The notes under the pieces: generated by a model
What the model saw: the letters and a program-made list of their open reading frames with translations, nothing else
What the model was told of the DNA's origin: nothing
Database searches by the model: none
Translations under genes and position numbers: made by a program
DNA from: Thermococcus indicus
Lineage (GTDB): Archaea > Methanobacteriota_B > Thermococci > Thermococcales > Thermococcaceae
DNA: 64,000 bases
Assembly (NCBI RefSeq): GCF_006274605.1
Contig: NZ_CP040846.1
Location: forward strand, 965,041 to 1,029,040
Reading direction: 5' to 3'
Shown here: positions 1-9,241 of the stretch, piece after piece
Numbering within the stretch: position 1 is the stretch's first letter
Layout of the letters: each line of letters starts with the position of its first letter

Positions 1-971
1 GCTATGAGCGGGCTCTGAAAGACTATCTTCTTTTCCTTCCGGTGGGCGTGCCGTTTTTTGGTTATGTCCCAGGCCTCAAGGGTGTAAATCACCCTCGCGC
101 TCTCAAGGGTCGAAAGGTATTCCCTCACCGTTGGGTGGGAAACCCCGATTTCCCCTGCGAGGGTCACGTAATCAACGCGGTTGCCCCTGAGCCTGAAAAT
201 CGCCTCCAAGAGCTCCCTCGCAATCTCCTCGCTCTTCCCGGATTTTGCAATCTCGCCGAGGACCAGCCTTATTATCTCCTCGTAGCGTTCCTCCTTCACC
301 GTTCTGGAGCGTTTAAACTCAAGAATCGCCTCCGGAAAACCGCCCGTGAGAAGGTACGAGTAGAACAGCCCTTCAAGCTCCTCATACCAGGGGAAGATGC
401 CATCAACGTCCGGTTCACTGTACCGAAATGAGACGTCGGGCAGTTTGGGGTTCATAAACCGTGCGAATTCCCTGAAGTTGAGGGGGTCGAAGTAGTACTC
501 GTTGCCCTCAATGCCCCTGCCGGGTAAAAGCTCGGCCTTCTTCTCCAGCTCAACAGGATTCGAGCCTGTGGCTACTGTAGTTATCCCTTCTTCGCCGAGT
601 TCCTTGAGTAGGAGACGCCAGCCATCGAGATAAGTTATCTCGTCGAGGAAAACATAAAGCTCCCCGTGTCTCAGCCTTAGCTCGTCTATAAAGCCCTTAA
701 CTTCCCTCCGCGTGAACCTGTCGCAGGGAATGTAGACGATTCTCTGAGCGGGTATGTCTTCCGAGATTAGCCTCTTCACGAGGGTTTTAATGTAAAAGCT
801 CTTGCCGGCACGGCGGATTCCTCTGAGGAGCGTTATAGAACCTTCTCTTATCCCAATTTCCTTTCTTGGGATTACCTCCTTTGCACGGGAGAGGTTCGGG
901 TCTTCCCGCTCCCAGCCTTCTCCCCTCCACCACGGGTTGTGCCTGACGAGTTTAACTATCTTGACTGTCAT
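1..971 (-). CDS. AAA_14/DUF4143-type ATP-binding protein, partial
   Basis: The frame is open from an ATG at 971 to the window edge, so the C-terminus is missing (about 323 residues visible). Translation shows a P-loop GIRRAGKS near residue 50, a Walker B-like stretch YVFLDEI near residue 105 and a sensor-like TVATGSNP. Further on is a winged-helix-like segment (YVTLAGEIGVSHPTVREYLS). This order is typical of the large archaeal family of AAA_14 ATPases with a DUF4143-like C-terminal part. Function is not known for most members. Four palindromic sites lie immediately upstream, suggesting tight and perhaps autogenous control. Confidence 0.85.
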   Translation of the reverse strand, partial: MTVKIVKLVRHNPWWRGEGWEREDPNLSRAKEVIPRKEIGIREGSITLLRGIRRAGKSFYIKTLVKRLISEDIPAQRIVYIPCDRFTRREVKGFIDELRLRHGELYVFLDEITYLDGWRLLLKELGEEGITTVATGSNPVELEKKAELLPGRGIEGNEYYFDPLNFREFARFMNPKLPDVSFRYSEPDVDGIFPWYEELEGLFYSYLLTGGFPEAILEFKRSRTVKEERYEEIIRLVLGEIAKSGKSEEIARELLEAIFRLRGNRVDYVTLAGEIGVSHPTVREYLSTLESARVIYTLEAWDITKKRHAHRKEKKIVFQSPLI

Positions 972-974
972 GTG

Positions 975-1091
975 TGAAAGTGCGCTTTCATAGCTTATAA
1001 GATTTATGAAGCTCAACTTTCACAGAAGGTACATTTTATGAAAGTGCACTTTCATAAACTGCACCATTTATGAAAGCTGGTTTTCATAAAT
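975..1091. promoter_or_regulatory. Cluster of four palindromic operator-like sites
   Basis: Just upstream of the ATPase start there are four related inverted repeats. Site 1 (975-990) is TGAAAGTGCGCTTTCA. Site 2 (about 1004-1022) is degenerate. Site 3 (1035-1058) is a perfect 24-base palindrome with half-site TTTATGAAAGTG. Site 4 (1066-1091) has perfect 10-base arms ATTTATGAAA/TTTCATAAAT around a 6-base spacer. The remaining gap to argF (1092-1290) shows no gene. The regulator is unknown; the winged-helix segment of the ATPase is one candidate. Confidence 0.75.
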
Positions 1092-1290
1092 GCGGAGGAC
1101 ATAAAGGGAGTTTATAAAGCCCCAGAAGGTCAGAGAACTCCAAACCCACCACCCAGAAATGCGAATCACGATTATAATAATCAAGCGTCGAATATCGAGA
1201 CTGCCTCATGCCGGCAAAATACGTACTCCCGAGTATGATACTTTAGAGTAAGATTTCCGCGAGAATCTAAACCAGAAAAATAGAAGAGAA

Positions 1291-2238
1291 TCAGACCTTT
1301 ATCCCGCCCATGATGAGGGCCATCACCGCCTTCTGGGCGTGGAGCCTGTTTTCGGCCTCGTCGAAGACGACGCTGTTCGGGGAGTCAACAACGTCGTCCG
1401 TAACTTCTTCTCCGCGGTGGGCAGGGAGGCAGTGCATGAAGATGTAGTCCGGCTTGGCGTGCTTGACGAGGTCCTTGTTCACCTGGAACGGCTGGAATAT
1501 CTTCCTCCTCTCCTCGGCCTCGGCCTCCTGGCCCATGCTGGCCCAGACGTCGGTGTAGATGACGTCCGCGTCCTTAACCGCCTGAACCGGGTCGTGGAGG
1601 AGCTCGAAACTGCCACCACTCTCGGCCGCGTTCTTCTCGGCCCACTTGATGACCTTCTCGTCCGGCTCGAAGCCTTCGGGGGTTGCAACAACGACGTTTG
1701 CCCCAAGCTTGGTTCCGGCTATCATGAGCGAGTGGGCCACGTTGTTTCCATCACCGACGTAGACTATCTTGAGGCCGGCTATGCGGCCCTTCTTCTCGAG
1801 GATGGTCTGGTAGTCCGCTAAAGCCTGGCACGGGTGGGAAAAGTCAGACAGGCCGTTGATGACCGGGACGCTGGCGTACTTGGCGAGGTCCTCGACGTCC
1901 TTGTGGGCGTAAACCCTCGCCATCATTCCGTCCACGTACCTGCTGAGGACGCGCGCGGTGTCGGCGATGGTCTCGCCGCGCCTGAGCTGGAGGTCGTTAG
2001 CGTTGAGGTAGAGGCCGTAGCCGCCGAGCTGGTAAATTCCAACCTCGAAGGAAATCCTCGTTCTGGTCGAGGGCTTCTGGAAGATCATGGCGAGCGTTTT
2101 GCCCTCGAGAACGCGGTGCGGCTTGCCTATCTTGTTCCAAATCTTCATCATTTCGGCCGTCTTGAGAATAGTCTCAATCTCCTCCCTCGTGAAGTCCTGA
2201 AGGCAGAGAACATCCCTTCCTGCAAGGCTAACCACCAT
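1291..2238 (-). CDS. argF: Ornithine carbamoyltransferase
   Basis: Makes citrulline from ornithine and carbamoyl phosphate in arginine metabolism (cytosol). The 315-residue protein carries the carbamoyl-phosphate motif STRTR (in KPSTRTRISFEVG), the HPCQ motif (FSHPCQALAD) and the ornithine-binding HCLPAHRGEEV. It closely resembles Pyrococcus OTCase along its whole length. I chose the ATG at 2238 (MVVSLAGRD), as in known homologues, because GGTGATG lies about 6 bases upstream; a GTG at 2247 would add three residues. The flanking genes are unrelated and it appears monocistronic. Confidence 0.97.
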   Translation of the reverse strand: MVVSLAGRDVLCLQDFTREEIETILKTAEMMKIWNKIGKPHRVLEGKTLAMIFQKPSTRTRISFEVGIYQLGGYGLYLNANDLQLRRGETIADTARVLSRYVDGMMARVYAHKDVEDLAKYASVPVINGLSDFSHPCQALADYQTILEKKGRIAGLKIVYVGDGNNVAHSLMIAGTKLGANVVVATPEGFEPDEKVIKWAEKNAAESGGSFELLHDPVQAVKDADVIYTDVWASMGQEAEAEERRKIFQPFQVNKDLVKHAKPDYIFMHCLPAHRGEEVTDDVVDSPNSVVFDEAENRLHAQKAVMALIMGGIKV

Positions 2239-2419
2239 GTGCATCACCGTCTAAAGCTGGGGCCCGGTTTTAATAACCCTTTCGTCGGAGAAAGCGTGAT
2301 GGGACTGAAATCTTTTGAGCATCACTACACGTAGACTTTCCAAACGTAATGAGCGTTCCCGTATTCTCTGTCGCTTGCAGTACTTCCAATATTGGTGTGT
2401 TATGCTTTTATAGTCTCAG

Positions 2420-2440
2420 GTGGAAAACCTTTTAAATACT
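2420..2440 (+). promoter_or_regulatory. TATA-box promoter of DUF996 gene
   Basis: The stretch CCTTTTAAATACTTAT lies about 40 bases before the start of the DUF996 gene and fits an archaeal BRE/TATA element. A strong ribosome site GAGGTGAT follows at 2460-2467. Confidence 0.5.
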
Positions 2441-2472
2441 TATGAAGACATTTATTTTCGAGGTGATTGCCC

Positions 2473-2991
2473 GTGGGTGATTTGAAAAATGCCAAAATGA
2501 TGGGTGGCATTGGAGCCATCCTGACCGTTGTGGGCCTCGGCTTCATAGGGTTTATCCTGAAGCTCCTGGCCGTCAAGAACATCGCCGAGGCCACCGGCAA
2601 GGGCGAAATATTCAGCAAGTACCTTTGGGCCGCCATACTGAACATACTGGCCAGCCTGATACTCGTGGGAACCATGTGGGGCGCGATACTGGGTGCCTCA
2701 AAGTCACCCGGGTTTGGTCTCGGCATGATGGGAGTGGGCGGTATCATCGCAGTGATTCTCATGATAGCCGGTGTCTGGTTCATGAAACAGAGCTACGACA
2801 TGATCTCAGAGGAGACCGGGGTGGGCATGTTCCACACGGTCGCACTGCTGTACATCGCCGGTGCCATCCTAATGATAGTCATGATCGGTGGACTGCTTAT
2901 CATCATAGCGGCAATCCTCGAGATAATCGCGTTCTTCTCACTGCCCGACGAGCTTGAGAAACCTGGCGAGGACGCAGTAGTCGTCGCCTGA
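2473..2991 (+). CDS. DUF996 family membrane protein
   Basis: A 172-residue integral membrane protein with four to five hydrophobic helices, starting MGDLKNAKMMGGIGAIL. The opening motif and helix layout match DUF996, an archaeal family of unknown function. The start is set at GTG 2473 because GAGGTGAT sits 5 bases upstream; the upstream TTG at 2467 overlaps the ribosome site. Two further members of this type lie at the right end of the window (62965-64000), so this genome carries several paralogues. Confidence 0.8.
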   Translation: MGDLKNAKMMGGIGAILTVVGLGFIGFILKLLAVKNIAEATGKGEIFSKYLWAAILNILASLILVGTMWGAILGASKSPGFGLGMMGVGGIIAVILMIAGVWFMKQSYDMISEETGVGMFHTVALLYIAGAILMIVMIGGLLIIIAAILEIIAFFSLPDELEKPGEDAVVVA

Positions 2992-3102
2992 CCTCCTTTC
3001 CTTTTTGAACGACGGTGTCGTTTGGCAACTCGAGTTTCACTTTTCTCGGACCTCCCCAGTAAACCTAATAAACCCGGGACTCTTTTTCCTCCGGTGGCGG
3101 TC

Positions 3103-4740
3103 ATGGGCAGTGGAATCAAGGTCAGGCTCGTCAATTATACGAAAAAACCCCTGGAAACTGTCACCTGGTCGGCACTTATAAGTTACTGGGACGGCTGGGA
3201 GAGCGAGGCCTTCGAGCGGATTACCGAAAAGGACGTCGAGATGCACCTGCCGAGGGTTCTCGGCTACGGCCACGAGTCAATACTGGAGCACGCGGTTCTG
3301 ACGTTCTCGATTGAGGGCTGTTCTCGCGTGTGTTCCCATCAGCTCGTGAGACACAGGATAGCGAGCTACACTCAGCAGTCGCAGAGGTATCAGTTCGTCA
3401 CGAATGCTATGCTAAAGGAGTATAAACTCCCAGAGCCTTCTGGGGAAAAGCGAAATTCCCGGTGTAAGCTCCACATTAACCAGGAGAAGGAGATAGTGAG
3501 ATGGTACTTGGAAGATGGACTTTCAACGTGGCAGATTGCAAGGATAGTCGGTATGCACCCAACCTCGGTGCTGGGTATTTTAAGGGAATACGGAGTAACC
3601 CCTCGGAAAGCGGGCGAAATATACAACGGACGAGTCGTAGACAGAACATTTTTCGAGAGCATTGACCACCCCGATAAAGCATACATACTTGGATTTATAA
3701 TGGCCGATGGGTCCATAGTGAAATCAAAAAATGCCCTTGTAATAGACCAAAAGAACGTTGAAAAGACCCTCCTTAGGGAAATCGCTGAGCGTTTGGGTAA
3801 GGGAGTTAAGGTAAGGGTTCAGCGTGGCAGGGATACCCTCAGGATATGGGTCGGAAGTAGGAAGCTCATAGAGGATTTGCTGAGATACGGAGTAACCCCA
3901 CGAAAATCGAAAACCCTGTCCTTTTCCCAGATCATTGAGGGTGTCCCGCGGGATTTGTGGCCCCACTTTCTCAGGGGGTATCTCGATGGGGATGGGCACA
4001 TAAAGATAGTGACTAAGGGCGGCGCATTCCAACGAGCGGAGGTAACCTTTGTAAGTGCCAGCAGAGAAGCCTTGGAGGACACCCAATACATGATATCCGA
4101 ACTAGGATTACCCGAAGGGAAGCTCAAATACTACGAGGACAGGGAGATTGGATACCTGAGGTACGGTAAAGGGGATGGCTCCGAGCAACTTTTGAAGGTT
4201 CTCTATCGGGACGCGGACCCGTTCCTCGTAAACCGCAAAAACATTCTAAAGGTAATATTGCTGCTCCCAGAGCTTAAAGAGCGCATCAGCAGGGCCATAA
4301 GGTCAAGGTTAGCGGAATACGAGTTCACCGTTCCAGACAGCGTTCTTGAAGAACCCACGCTGGCGTACAAATGGTATGACCTTATGATCGATTCAAGGGA
4401 GCTGTACATAAAATCCGTACTAGCGGGAGTGCCGAGAGAGGACGCGCGCTTTATACTCCCCCAGGCGGTGAGGACGAAGCTCGTCATGACCATGAACCTC
4501 CGCGAGCTGAAGCACTTCTTCGGTCTGAGGGCGTGCGAGAGGGCCCAGTGGGAGATAAGGGAAGTGGCATGGAAGATGCTGGAAGAAATCGCAAAGAACG
4601 ATGACCTCCGGCCCATCATAAAGTGGGCCAAGCTCGGGCCCAGGTGCGTTCAGCTCGGCTACTGCCCAGAGGGCGAACTCATGCCCCCTGGTTGCTGGAA
4701 GAGGACGAAGGAGAGGTGGACAAAGATAGCCAAAATATGA
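3103..4740 (+). CDS. thyX: Flavin-dependent thymidylate synthase interrupted by LAGLIDADG insert
   Basis: ThyX makes dTMP from dUMP using FAD and methylene-tetrahydrofolate. Residues 1-97 and about 407-545 form a normal ThyX of about 235 residues, with the signature [11 protein letters not shown] (RHRx7S, residues 83-93) and a conserved tail ending KRTKERW. Between them lies an in-frame insert of about 310 residues. It has a helix-turn-helix (about 140-163) and two LAGLIDADG helices (LGFIMADGS near 196-204; [11 protein letters not shown] near 289-299). I see no intein splice motifs: no Cys/Ser-led block A at the N-junction and no HN-C/S/T at the C-junction. The start at ATG 3103 has GGTGG upstream. 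Confidence 0.9.
   Translation: MGSGIKVRLVNYTKKPLETVTWSALISYWDGWESEAFERITEKDVEMHLPRVLGYGHESILEHAVLTFSIEGCSRVCSHQLVRHRIASYTQQSQRYQFVTNAMLKEYKLPEPSGEKRNSRCKLHINQEKEIVRWYLEDGLSTWQIARIVGMHPTSVLGILREYGVTPRKAGEIYNGRVVDRTFFESIDHPDKAYILGFIMADGSIVKSKNALVIDQKNVEKTLLREIAERLGKGVKVRVQRGRDTLRIWVGSRKLIEDLLRYGVTPRKSKTLSFSQIIEGVPRDLWPHFLRGYLDGDGHIKIVTKGGAFQRAEVTFVSASREALEDTQYMISELGLPEGKLKYYEDREIGYLRYGKGDGSEQLLKVLYRDADPFLVNRKNILKVILLLPELKERISRAIRSRLAEYEFTVPDSVLEEPTLAYKWYDLMIDSRELYIKSVLAGVPREDARFILPQAVRTKLVMTMNLRELKHFFGLRACERAQWEIREVAWKMLEEIAKNDDLRPIIKWAKLGPRCVQLGYCPEGELMPPGCWKRTKERWTKIAKI
3391..4323 (+). mobile_element. HTH-LAGLIDADG homing-endonuclease-like insert within thyX
   Basis: This is the inserted segment in thyX. 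The host sequence runs ...SQRYQ-F at the left and ...EYEF-TVP at the right, so the short YQF/YEF codons (tatcagttc and tacgagttc) look like a duplicated target or shared boundary. The spacing is 930 bases, exactly 310 codons, so the host frame is kept. Content: basic linker, helix-turn-helix, then two LAGLIDADG motifs typical of a monomeric homing endonuclease. How the host product is restored (protein splicing, RNA splicing or not at all) is not evident. Boundaries are approximate. Confidence 0.75.
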
Positions 4741-4971
4741 ATTAATTTTCATTAATTTTTGGCCAAGCGTTCATTTTTCCGGATAATATTTGTGCAAAGC
4801 AGATTGTTAGAGGGCTTCTGTGCATCTTGTTGCTCATTGTTGCCATACTAAGGACGAGCATGCAAAAATTAACCAAAAAACAGACATAAACGTTCTAAAA
4901 AGACTTTTATACTGTACCAATGATATCTTCTCGGTTAGTGTCCCTAACCGTACAGCGGTGGTGATGTGACG

Positions 4972-6600
4972 ATGGGTGACTTTGGAGTACTCTCACTCCT
5001 GCCACCTCTTGTGGCCATCGGTCTCGCCATCCTGACCAAAAGGGTTCTCTTTGCCCTGTTCTTTGGAGTGTGGGTTGGCGGACTGCTGGTCGCTGGAGGA
5101 AACCCCATAGGAGCCACAACTGAAACCCTCAAGTGGATAGCCTTCAACATAGCGTCAGCATGGGAGGAAAACGGGCAGATCGTCACTGACCTTTGGAACA
5201 CAAGGATTCTCCTCTTCGACGCACTCATCGGCGCCGGGGTGGCGCTGATATACAAGGCCGGAGGCATGAACGCCATAGCGAAGGCGGTGACGCGGAAGGT
5301 TAAAACGAGCCGTGCAGCCTCGCTGATGGCGGCCATCTTTGGAACGATAATATTCTTCGACGACTACACCAACACCATCATCGTCGGCAACACAATGAGG
5401 CCTATCACGGACAGGGCGAGGGTCTCCAGGGAGTTCCTGGCCTACGCCGACGATTCCACAGCCGCGCCGGTGGCGGTTCTGGCGGTCGTCTCCACCTGGA
5501 TCGGTTACGAGCTCGGCCTCCTGAAGGACGCGATAGCGAGCGTCGGTGCGGGTATAAGCGCATACTCAGCATGGTTCTCCAGCTGGCCCTACAGGTTCTA
5601 CCCGATTCTTGCGGTGATCCTCGTTTACCTCGTTGCCTCCACCCACAGGCACTACGGTCCGATGCTCAAGGCAGAGTACCGCGCCAGGACCGAGGGCAAG
5701 GTCCTCCGCGACGGTGCACAGCCGATGATGACGACGGAGGTTGACGTTGGGATGCCCATCGAGGGTAAGGAAAGCGTCTGGGTGTTTATACTGCCTGTTC
5801 TGGCCCTGGTCTCCATGACCTTCCTCGGCCTGTGGGTTACCGGTGGGGGCAGCGGCGCCTACGCGAAAGGTGGCTTCCAGGAGGTTCTCTCCAACGCGGA
5901 CTCAACGTGGGCCCTCGTCTGGGGTTCGTTCTCCATGGTCATTGTCGCAATGGCCCTCGTTCTGGCGATGAGGATAATGACACTGGAGGATGTTGAGCAC
6001 ACCCTCGTTGCCGGAATGAAGCAGATGCACTTCGCCATGATGATACTCATCCTTGCGTGGAGCATCAAAAGCGCCTGCGACGCGGTTGGTACTGCAGACT
6101 ACATAGTTAGCGTGGCATCGAACGTCCTCTCTCCGGGTCTGGTTCCCTTCGTCGTTTTCGTGGTGGCGGCATTCATATCCTTCACGACAGGAACGAGCTG
6201 GGGAACCTTTGCCATAATGATGCCGATAGCGGTTCCCCTCTCCTACGGGCTCAGCGGGAGCTTTGGACCTGTCGTCTACGCCAGCATCGCCTCGGTCTTT
6301 GCCGGTGGCGTTTTTGGAGACCACTGCTCGCCGATCAGCGATACGACCATTATGAGCTCCATGTTCTCGGGCTGCGATCACATCGACCACGTGAACACCC
6401 AGATACCTTACGCCCTCACCGCAGGCTTCGTCGGCGCCCTTATGCTTCTGCTCTTCGCCGCTGGGCTGAGGAACGGCTGGCTGCTGCTCGCCATCGCGGT
6501 ACCGCTCCTCGTTGTACTCCATCGCTTCCTCAGTGAATGGTACGGCAAAAAAGCTGGAATTCCGCACGGAAAGGTCCATCTCTACGCTGTTGAGGACTGA
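4972..6600 (+). CDS. NhaC-type Na+/H+ antiporter family protein
   Basis: A 542-residue membrane protein with about 12 hydrophobic segments. Motifs typical of the NhaC family are visible: FFDDYTNTIIVGNTMRP near residue 125, DDSTAAPVA, FTTGTSWGTFAIMMP near 405 and GDHCSPISDTT near 445. Members exchange Na+ for H+ or for organic substrates such as malate/lactate; the substrate cannot be told here. The start is placed at ATG 4972 with GGTGGTGAT upstream (a GTG at 4966 is the alternative). The 230 bases before it contain a TATA-like CTTTTATACTG near 4902 and no gene. Confidence 0.88.
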   Translation: MGDFGVLSLLPPLVAIGLAILTKRVLFALFFGVWVGGLLVAGGNPIGATTETLKWIAFNIASAWEENGQIVTDLWNTRILLFDALIGAGVALIYKAGGMNAIAKAVTRKVKTSRAASLMAAIFGTIIFFDDYTNTIIVGNTMRPITDRARVSREFLAYADDSTAAPVAVLAVVSTWIGYELGLLKDAIASVGAGISAYSAWFSSWPYRFYPILAVILVYLVASTHRHYGPMLKAEYRARTEGKVLRDGAQPMMTTEVDVGMPIEGKESVWVFILPVLALVSMTFLGLWVTGGGSGAYAKGGFQEVLSNADSTWALVWGSFSMVIVAMALVLAMRIMTLEDVEHTLVAGMKQMHFAMMILILAWSIKSACDAVGTADYIVSVASNVLSPGLVPFVVFVVAAFISFTTGTSWGTFAIMMPIAVPLSYGLSGSFGPVVYASIASVFAGGVFGDHCSPISDTTIMSSMFSGCDHIDHVNTQIPYALTAGFVGALMLLLFAAGLRNGWLLLAIAVPLLVVLHRFLSEWYGKKAGIPHGKVHLYAVED

Positions 6601-6616
6601 TTTCTTTTTTTCTTTC
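6601..6616 (+). terminator. Oligo-T terminator after nhaC
   Basis: A T-rich run (TTTCTTTTTTTCTTTCC) directly follows the stop codon. It is consistent with archaeal oligo-T termination. Confidence 0.5.
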
Positions 6617-6693
6617 CTCTTGCACCGGGTTCCAAACCAACGGTTTAAGAAACGCTTTTTATATCTCTTTCTATGGTTTCTGTGGGGATAAAC

Positions 6694-7386
6694 GTGAAAA
6701 CGAAGAGCTGGGAAGTTGAAATCTCTCACCCGTGGGAAAGCCTTCAGGTTATCCTCAGCGAGCCTGAGAAAACCCTTCCGTTCTTCCCGTACTTCGAGGA
6801 TATCCAGGGCGACAGGGTTCGCTTCAAAGTGCCCCGCTTCATCTTCAACTTCGGCTACGAGTTCAAACTAACCGTGGGATTCCAGGAGCACCGTGCCGTT
6901 TACACATTCACCGGGGACAGGGGGATACTCACAATAACCTTTGAGGTGGTCGGGGGAAGGCTGAGGGTCTCCGCGAGCTGGGCAGGCTTTGGAGAGGCGC
7001 TCATGGGCAAGCCGCTGGAGAACTTCGCAAGGGGTATAGCCGAGGCGATAAAGGACTTCTGCAGCGCCCGGGCCAGCTGTCCCGTTGCAAGGATAACAGG
7101 GAAGGAAGGGGTCGTGGAGCACATAACCTCAGAAACCGCACCCGCCCTGATAAAGCGCGTTTCCTGGGAGCTGGAAGGGAAGGACTTCCTTCTGGAGGGC
7201 AGGGCCGAGGACGGCACCCGCCTGTCCGCGGAGGTCAGGGGAGGAAAGCTCGTCAGGCTGGTGGTTTATGAGTCTGGCAGGAGGAGCGTCATAGAGTCGG
7301 ACGTCCCCGTTCTGGAGCTCGATGGAGAGGTATTCAGGGGACTTCCCCTTGAAAAGAGGTTTGAGATAAAGGTCAGGGAGCTTTAG
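6694..7386 (+). CDS. Conserved hypothetical protein, about 230 residues
   Basis: I do not recognise the family. It is a soluble protein rich in beta-strand patterns, with no signal peptide, no membrane segment and no obvious catalytic motif; it begins MKTKSWEVEISHPWES. The start is uncertain: ATG 6673 is possible, but the TATA-like TTTTTATATC at about 6656-6665 would put transcription near 6685, favouring GTG 6694 with GGGGAT just upstream. Its end overlaps the convergent HIT gene by 14 bases. Confidence 0.65.
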   Translation: MKTKSWEVEISHPWESLQVILSEPEKTLPFFPYFEDIQGDRVRFKVPRFIFNFGYEFKLTVGFQEHRAVYTFTGDRGILTITFEVVGGRLRVSASWAGFGEALMGKPLENFARGIAEAIKDFCSARASCPVARITGKEGVVEHITSETAPALIKRVSWELEGKDFLLEGRAEDGTRLSAEVRGGKLVRLVVYESGRRSVIESDVPVLELDGEVFRGLPLEKRFEIKVREL

Positions 7387-7882
7387 GCTCTCCCTCGCCG
7401 GTTATTTCATCTATCGCCCTCTTGAGCTCGTCGTAGGCTTCTTCCAGCGACTCTGGGATAACCTTGGTGTCCGCTATGACGGGCATGAAGTTGGTGTCGC
7501 CGTTCCACCTCGGCACTATGTGGAGGTGGACGTGGTCGTCTATTCCCGCTCCAGCCACCCTACCAAGGTTCACGCCAAGGTTGAAGCCGTGGGGGTTCAT
7601 GGTCTTCTTCAGGGCCTTTATCATGAGCTGGGAGAGCTTCATAATCTCGAGGAGTTCCTCATCTGTGAGGTCTTCCCACTTCCCCACGTGCCGGTAGGGT
7701 GCTATCATGACGTGCCCCGGGTTATAGGGGTAGTTGTTCATGATTATGAAGCAGTGCTCCCCGCGGTAGAGAATTAGCCTCTCCCTGTCGCGGTTTTCCT
7801 TCGGGAAGTCGCAGAAAATGCAGCCATCGTGTTTGGGTGAGCGTATGTACTCGATTCTCCACGGTGCCCAGAGGGTTTTCAT
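7373..7882 (-). CDS. HIT family hydrolase
   Basis: A 169-residue histidine-triad protein. The catalytic triad HVHLHIVPRW is near residue 120, a CxxC pair (CIFCDF) is near 22-25, and a nucleotide-binding region (NNYPYNPGHVMIAPYRHVG) is present. HIT proteins act on nucleoside phosphate esters (AMP-lysine, Ap4A-type or GalT-like substrates); the true substrate is unknown. The start ATG 7882 has an excellent GGAGGTGA site. Confidence 0.93.
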   Translation of the reverse strand: MKTLWAPWRIEYIRSPKHDGCIFCDFPKENRDRERLILYRGEHCFIIMNNYPYNPGHVMIAPYRHVGKWEDLTDEELLEIMKLSQLMIKALKKTMNPHGFNLGVNLGRVAGAGIDDHVHLHIVPRWNGDTNFMPVIADTKVIPESLEEAYDELKRAIDEITGEGEPKAP

Positions 7883-8005
7883 AACCTCACCTCCAGTGGG
7901 AGAAACGGGGGTAGGTTAAAAGCTTTTTTGGGGTTGGTGGGAGGGGCCACAATCATCCAACAAAGCTTTTAACTCCACCCTTCTACTCACCCCAGGTGAT
8001 AGATT

Positions 8006-9241
8006 ATGAAGCAGAGAAAGGGACTTCTTATAATCCTCGATGGCCTCGGAGACAGGCCGATAGAGGAGTTCGGCGGAAAGACCCCGCTGGAGTACGCTGA
8101 CACTCCAAACATGGACAGGCTTGCCAAGCTCGGAATCCTCGGCCAGCAGGATCCGATAAAGCCCGGACAGCCGGCCGGCAGCGATACCGCCCACCTGAGC
8201 ATCTTCGGCTACGACCCCTACAAGGTCTACCGCGGCAGGGGCTACCTTGAGGCCATGGGAGTGGGCCTCGACCTCAGCGAGGAGGACTTAGCTTTCCGCG
8301 TGAACTTTGCCACCATCGAGAACGGAGTCATCACCGACCGGAGAGCTGGCAGGATAAGCACCGAAGAGGCACACGAGCTGGCAAAGGCAGTTCAGGAGAA
8401 CGTTAAGCTCCCGGTTGAGTTCATCTTCGCTGGAGCCACCGGCCACAGGGCGGTTCTTGTGCTCAAAGGCATGGCTTCCGGTTATCGCGTCGGGGAGAAC
8501 GACCCCCACGAGGCCGGAAAACCGCCCCACGGGTTCACCTGGGAGGATGATGAAAGCAAAAAGGTTGCCGAAATCCTTGGGGAGTTCGTTCAGAAGGCCC
8601 ACGAAGTTCTGGACAAGCACCCGGTAAACGAGAGGCGCAGGAAGGAGGGCAAGCCGGTAGCCAACTACCTCCTCATCCGCGGCGCCGGAACCTACCCGGG
8701 CATCCCGATGAAGTTCACCGAGCAGTGGAATGTTAAGGCCGCTGGGGTTATAGCTGTCTCGCTCGTCAAGGGCGTTGCCAGGGCGATAGGCTTTGACATA
8801 TACACGCCGGAGGGCGCGACTGGGGAATACAACACCGACGAGATGGCCAAGGCCAGGAAGGTAGTTGAGCTTCTGAAGGACTACGACTTCGTGTTCCTGC
8901 ACTTCAAGCCGACTGACGCCGCCGGTCACGACAACAATCCGAGGCTCAAGGTAGAGATGATAGAGAAAGCCGACAGGATGATAGGCTACATCATCGACAG
9001 CATCGACCTCGAAGAGGTTGTCATCGCCATCACCGGCGACCACAGCACGCCGTGCGAGGTCATGAACCACAGCGGCGACCCCGTTCCGGTTCTCATAGCC
9101 GGTGGCGGTGTTAGGCCCGATTACACGGAGAGCTTCGGCGAGCGCGAGTGCATGCGCGGCGGCCTTGGCAGAATTAAAGGGCACGATATAGTGCCCATCA
9201 TGATGGACCTCATGAACAGGAGCGAGAAGTTCGGGGCTTAG
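8006..9241 (+). CDS. apgM: 2,3-bisphosphoglycerate-independent phosphoglycerate mutase (archaeal type)
   Basis: Interconverts 3- and 2-phosphoglycerate in glycolysis and gluconeogenesis. The 411 residues match archaeal ApgM of the alkaline-phosphatase superfamily: N-terminal metal site LLIILDGLGDRP, catalytic serine region SDTAHLSIFGYDP, and C-terminal metal ligands in KPTDAAGHD and TGDHSTPCE. GGTGAT lies 6 bases before ATG 8006. It overlaps the convergent small membrane protein gene by 4 bases. Confidence 0.96.
   Translation: MKQRKGLLIILDGLGDRPIEEFGGKTPLEYADTPNMDRLAKLGILGQQDPIKPGQPAGSDTAHLSIFGYDPYKVYRGRGYLEAMGVGLDLSEEDLAFRVNFATIENGVITDRRAGRISTEEAHELAKAVQENVKLPVEFIFAGATGHRAVLVLKGMASGYRVGENDPHEAGKPPHGFTWEDDESKKVAEILGEFVQKAHEVLDKHPVNERRRKEGKPVANYLLIRGAGTYPGIPMKFTEQWNVKAAGVIAVSLVKGVARAIGFDIYTPEGATGEYNTDEMAKARKVVELLKDYDFVFLHFKPTDAAGHDNNPRLKVEMIEKADRMIGYIIDSIDLEEVVIAITGDHSTPCEVMNHSGDPVPVLIAGGGVRPDYTESFGERECMRGGLGRIKGHDIVPIMMDLMNRSEKFGA

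Noticed and set aside
3391..4323. Calling the thyX insert a standard intein
   Set aside because: No block A nucleophile context at the left junction and no His-Asn-Cys/Ser/Thr at the right; only the endonuclease motifs are present.
5902..6729. A 275-residue minus-strand reading frame over the nhaC gene
   Set aside because: Low-complexity, charged composition typical of the antisense frame of a GC-rich membrane protein gene; no ribosome site.
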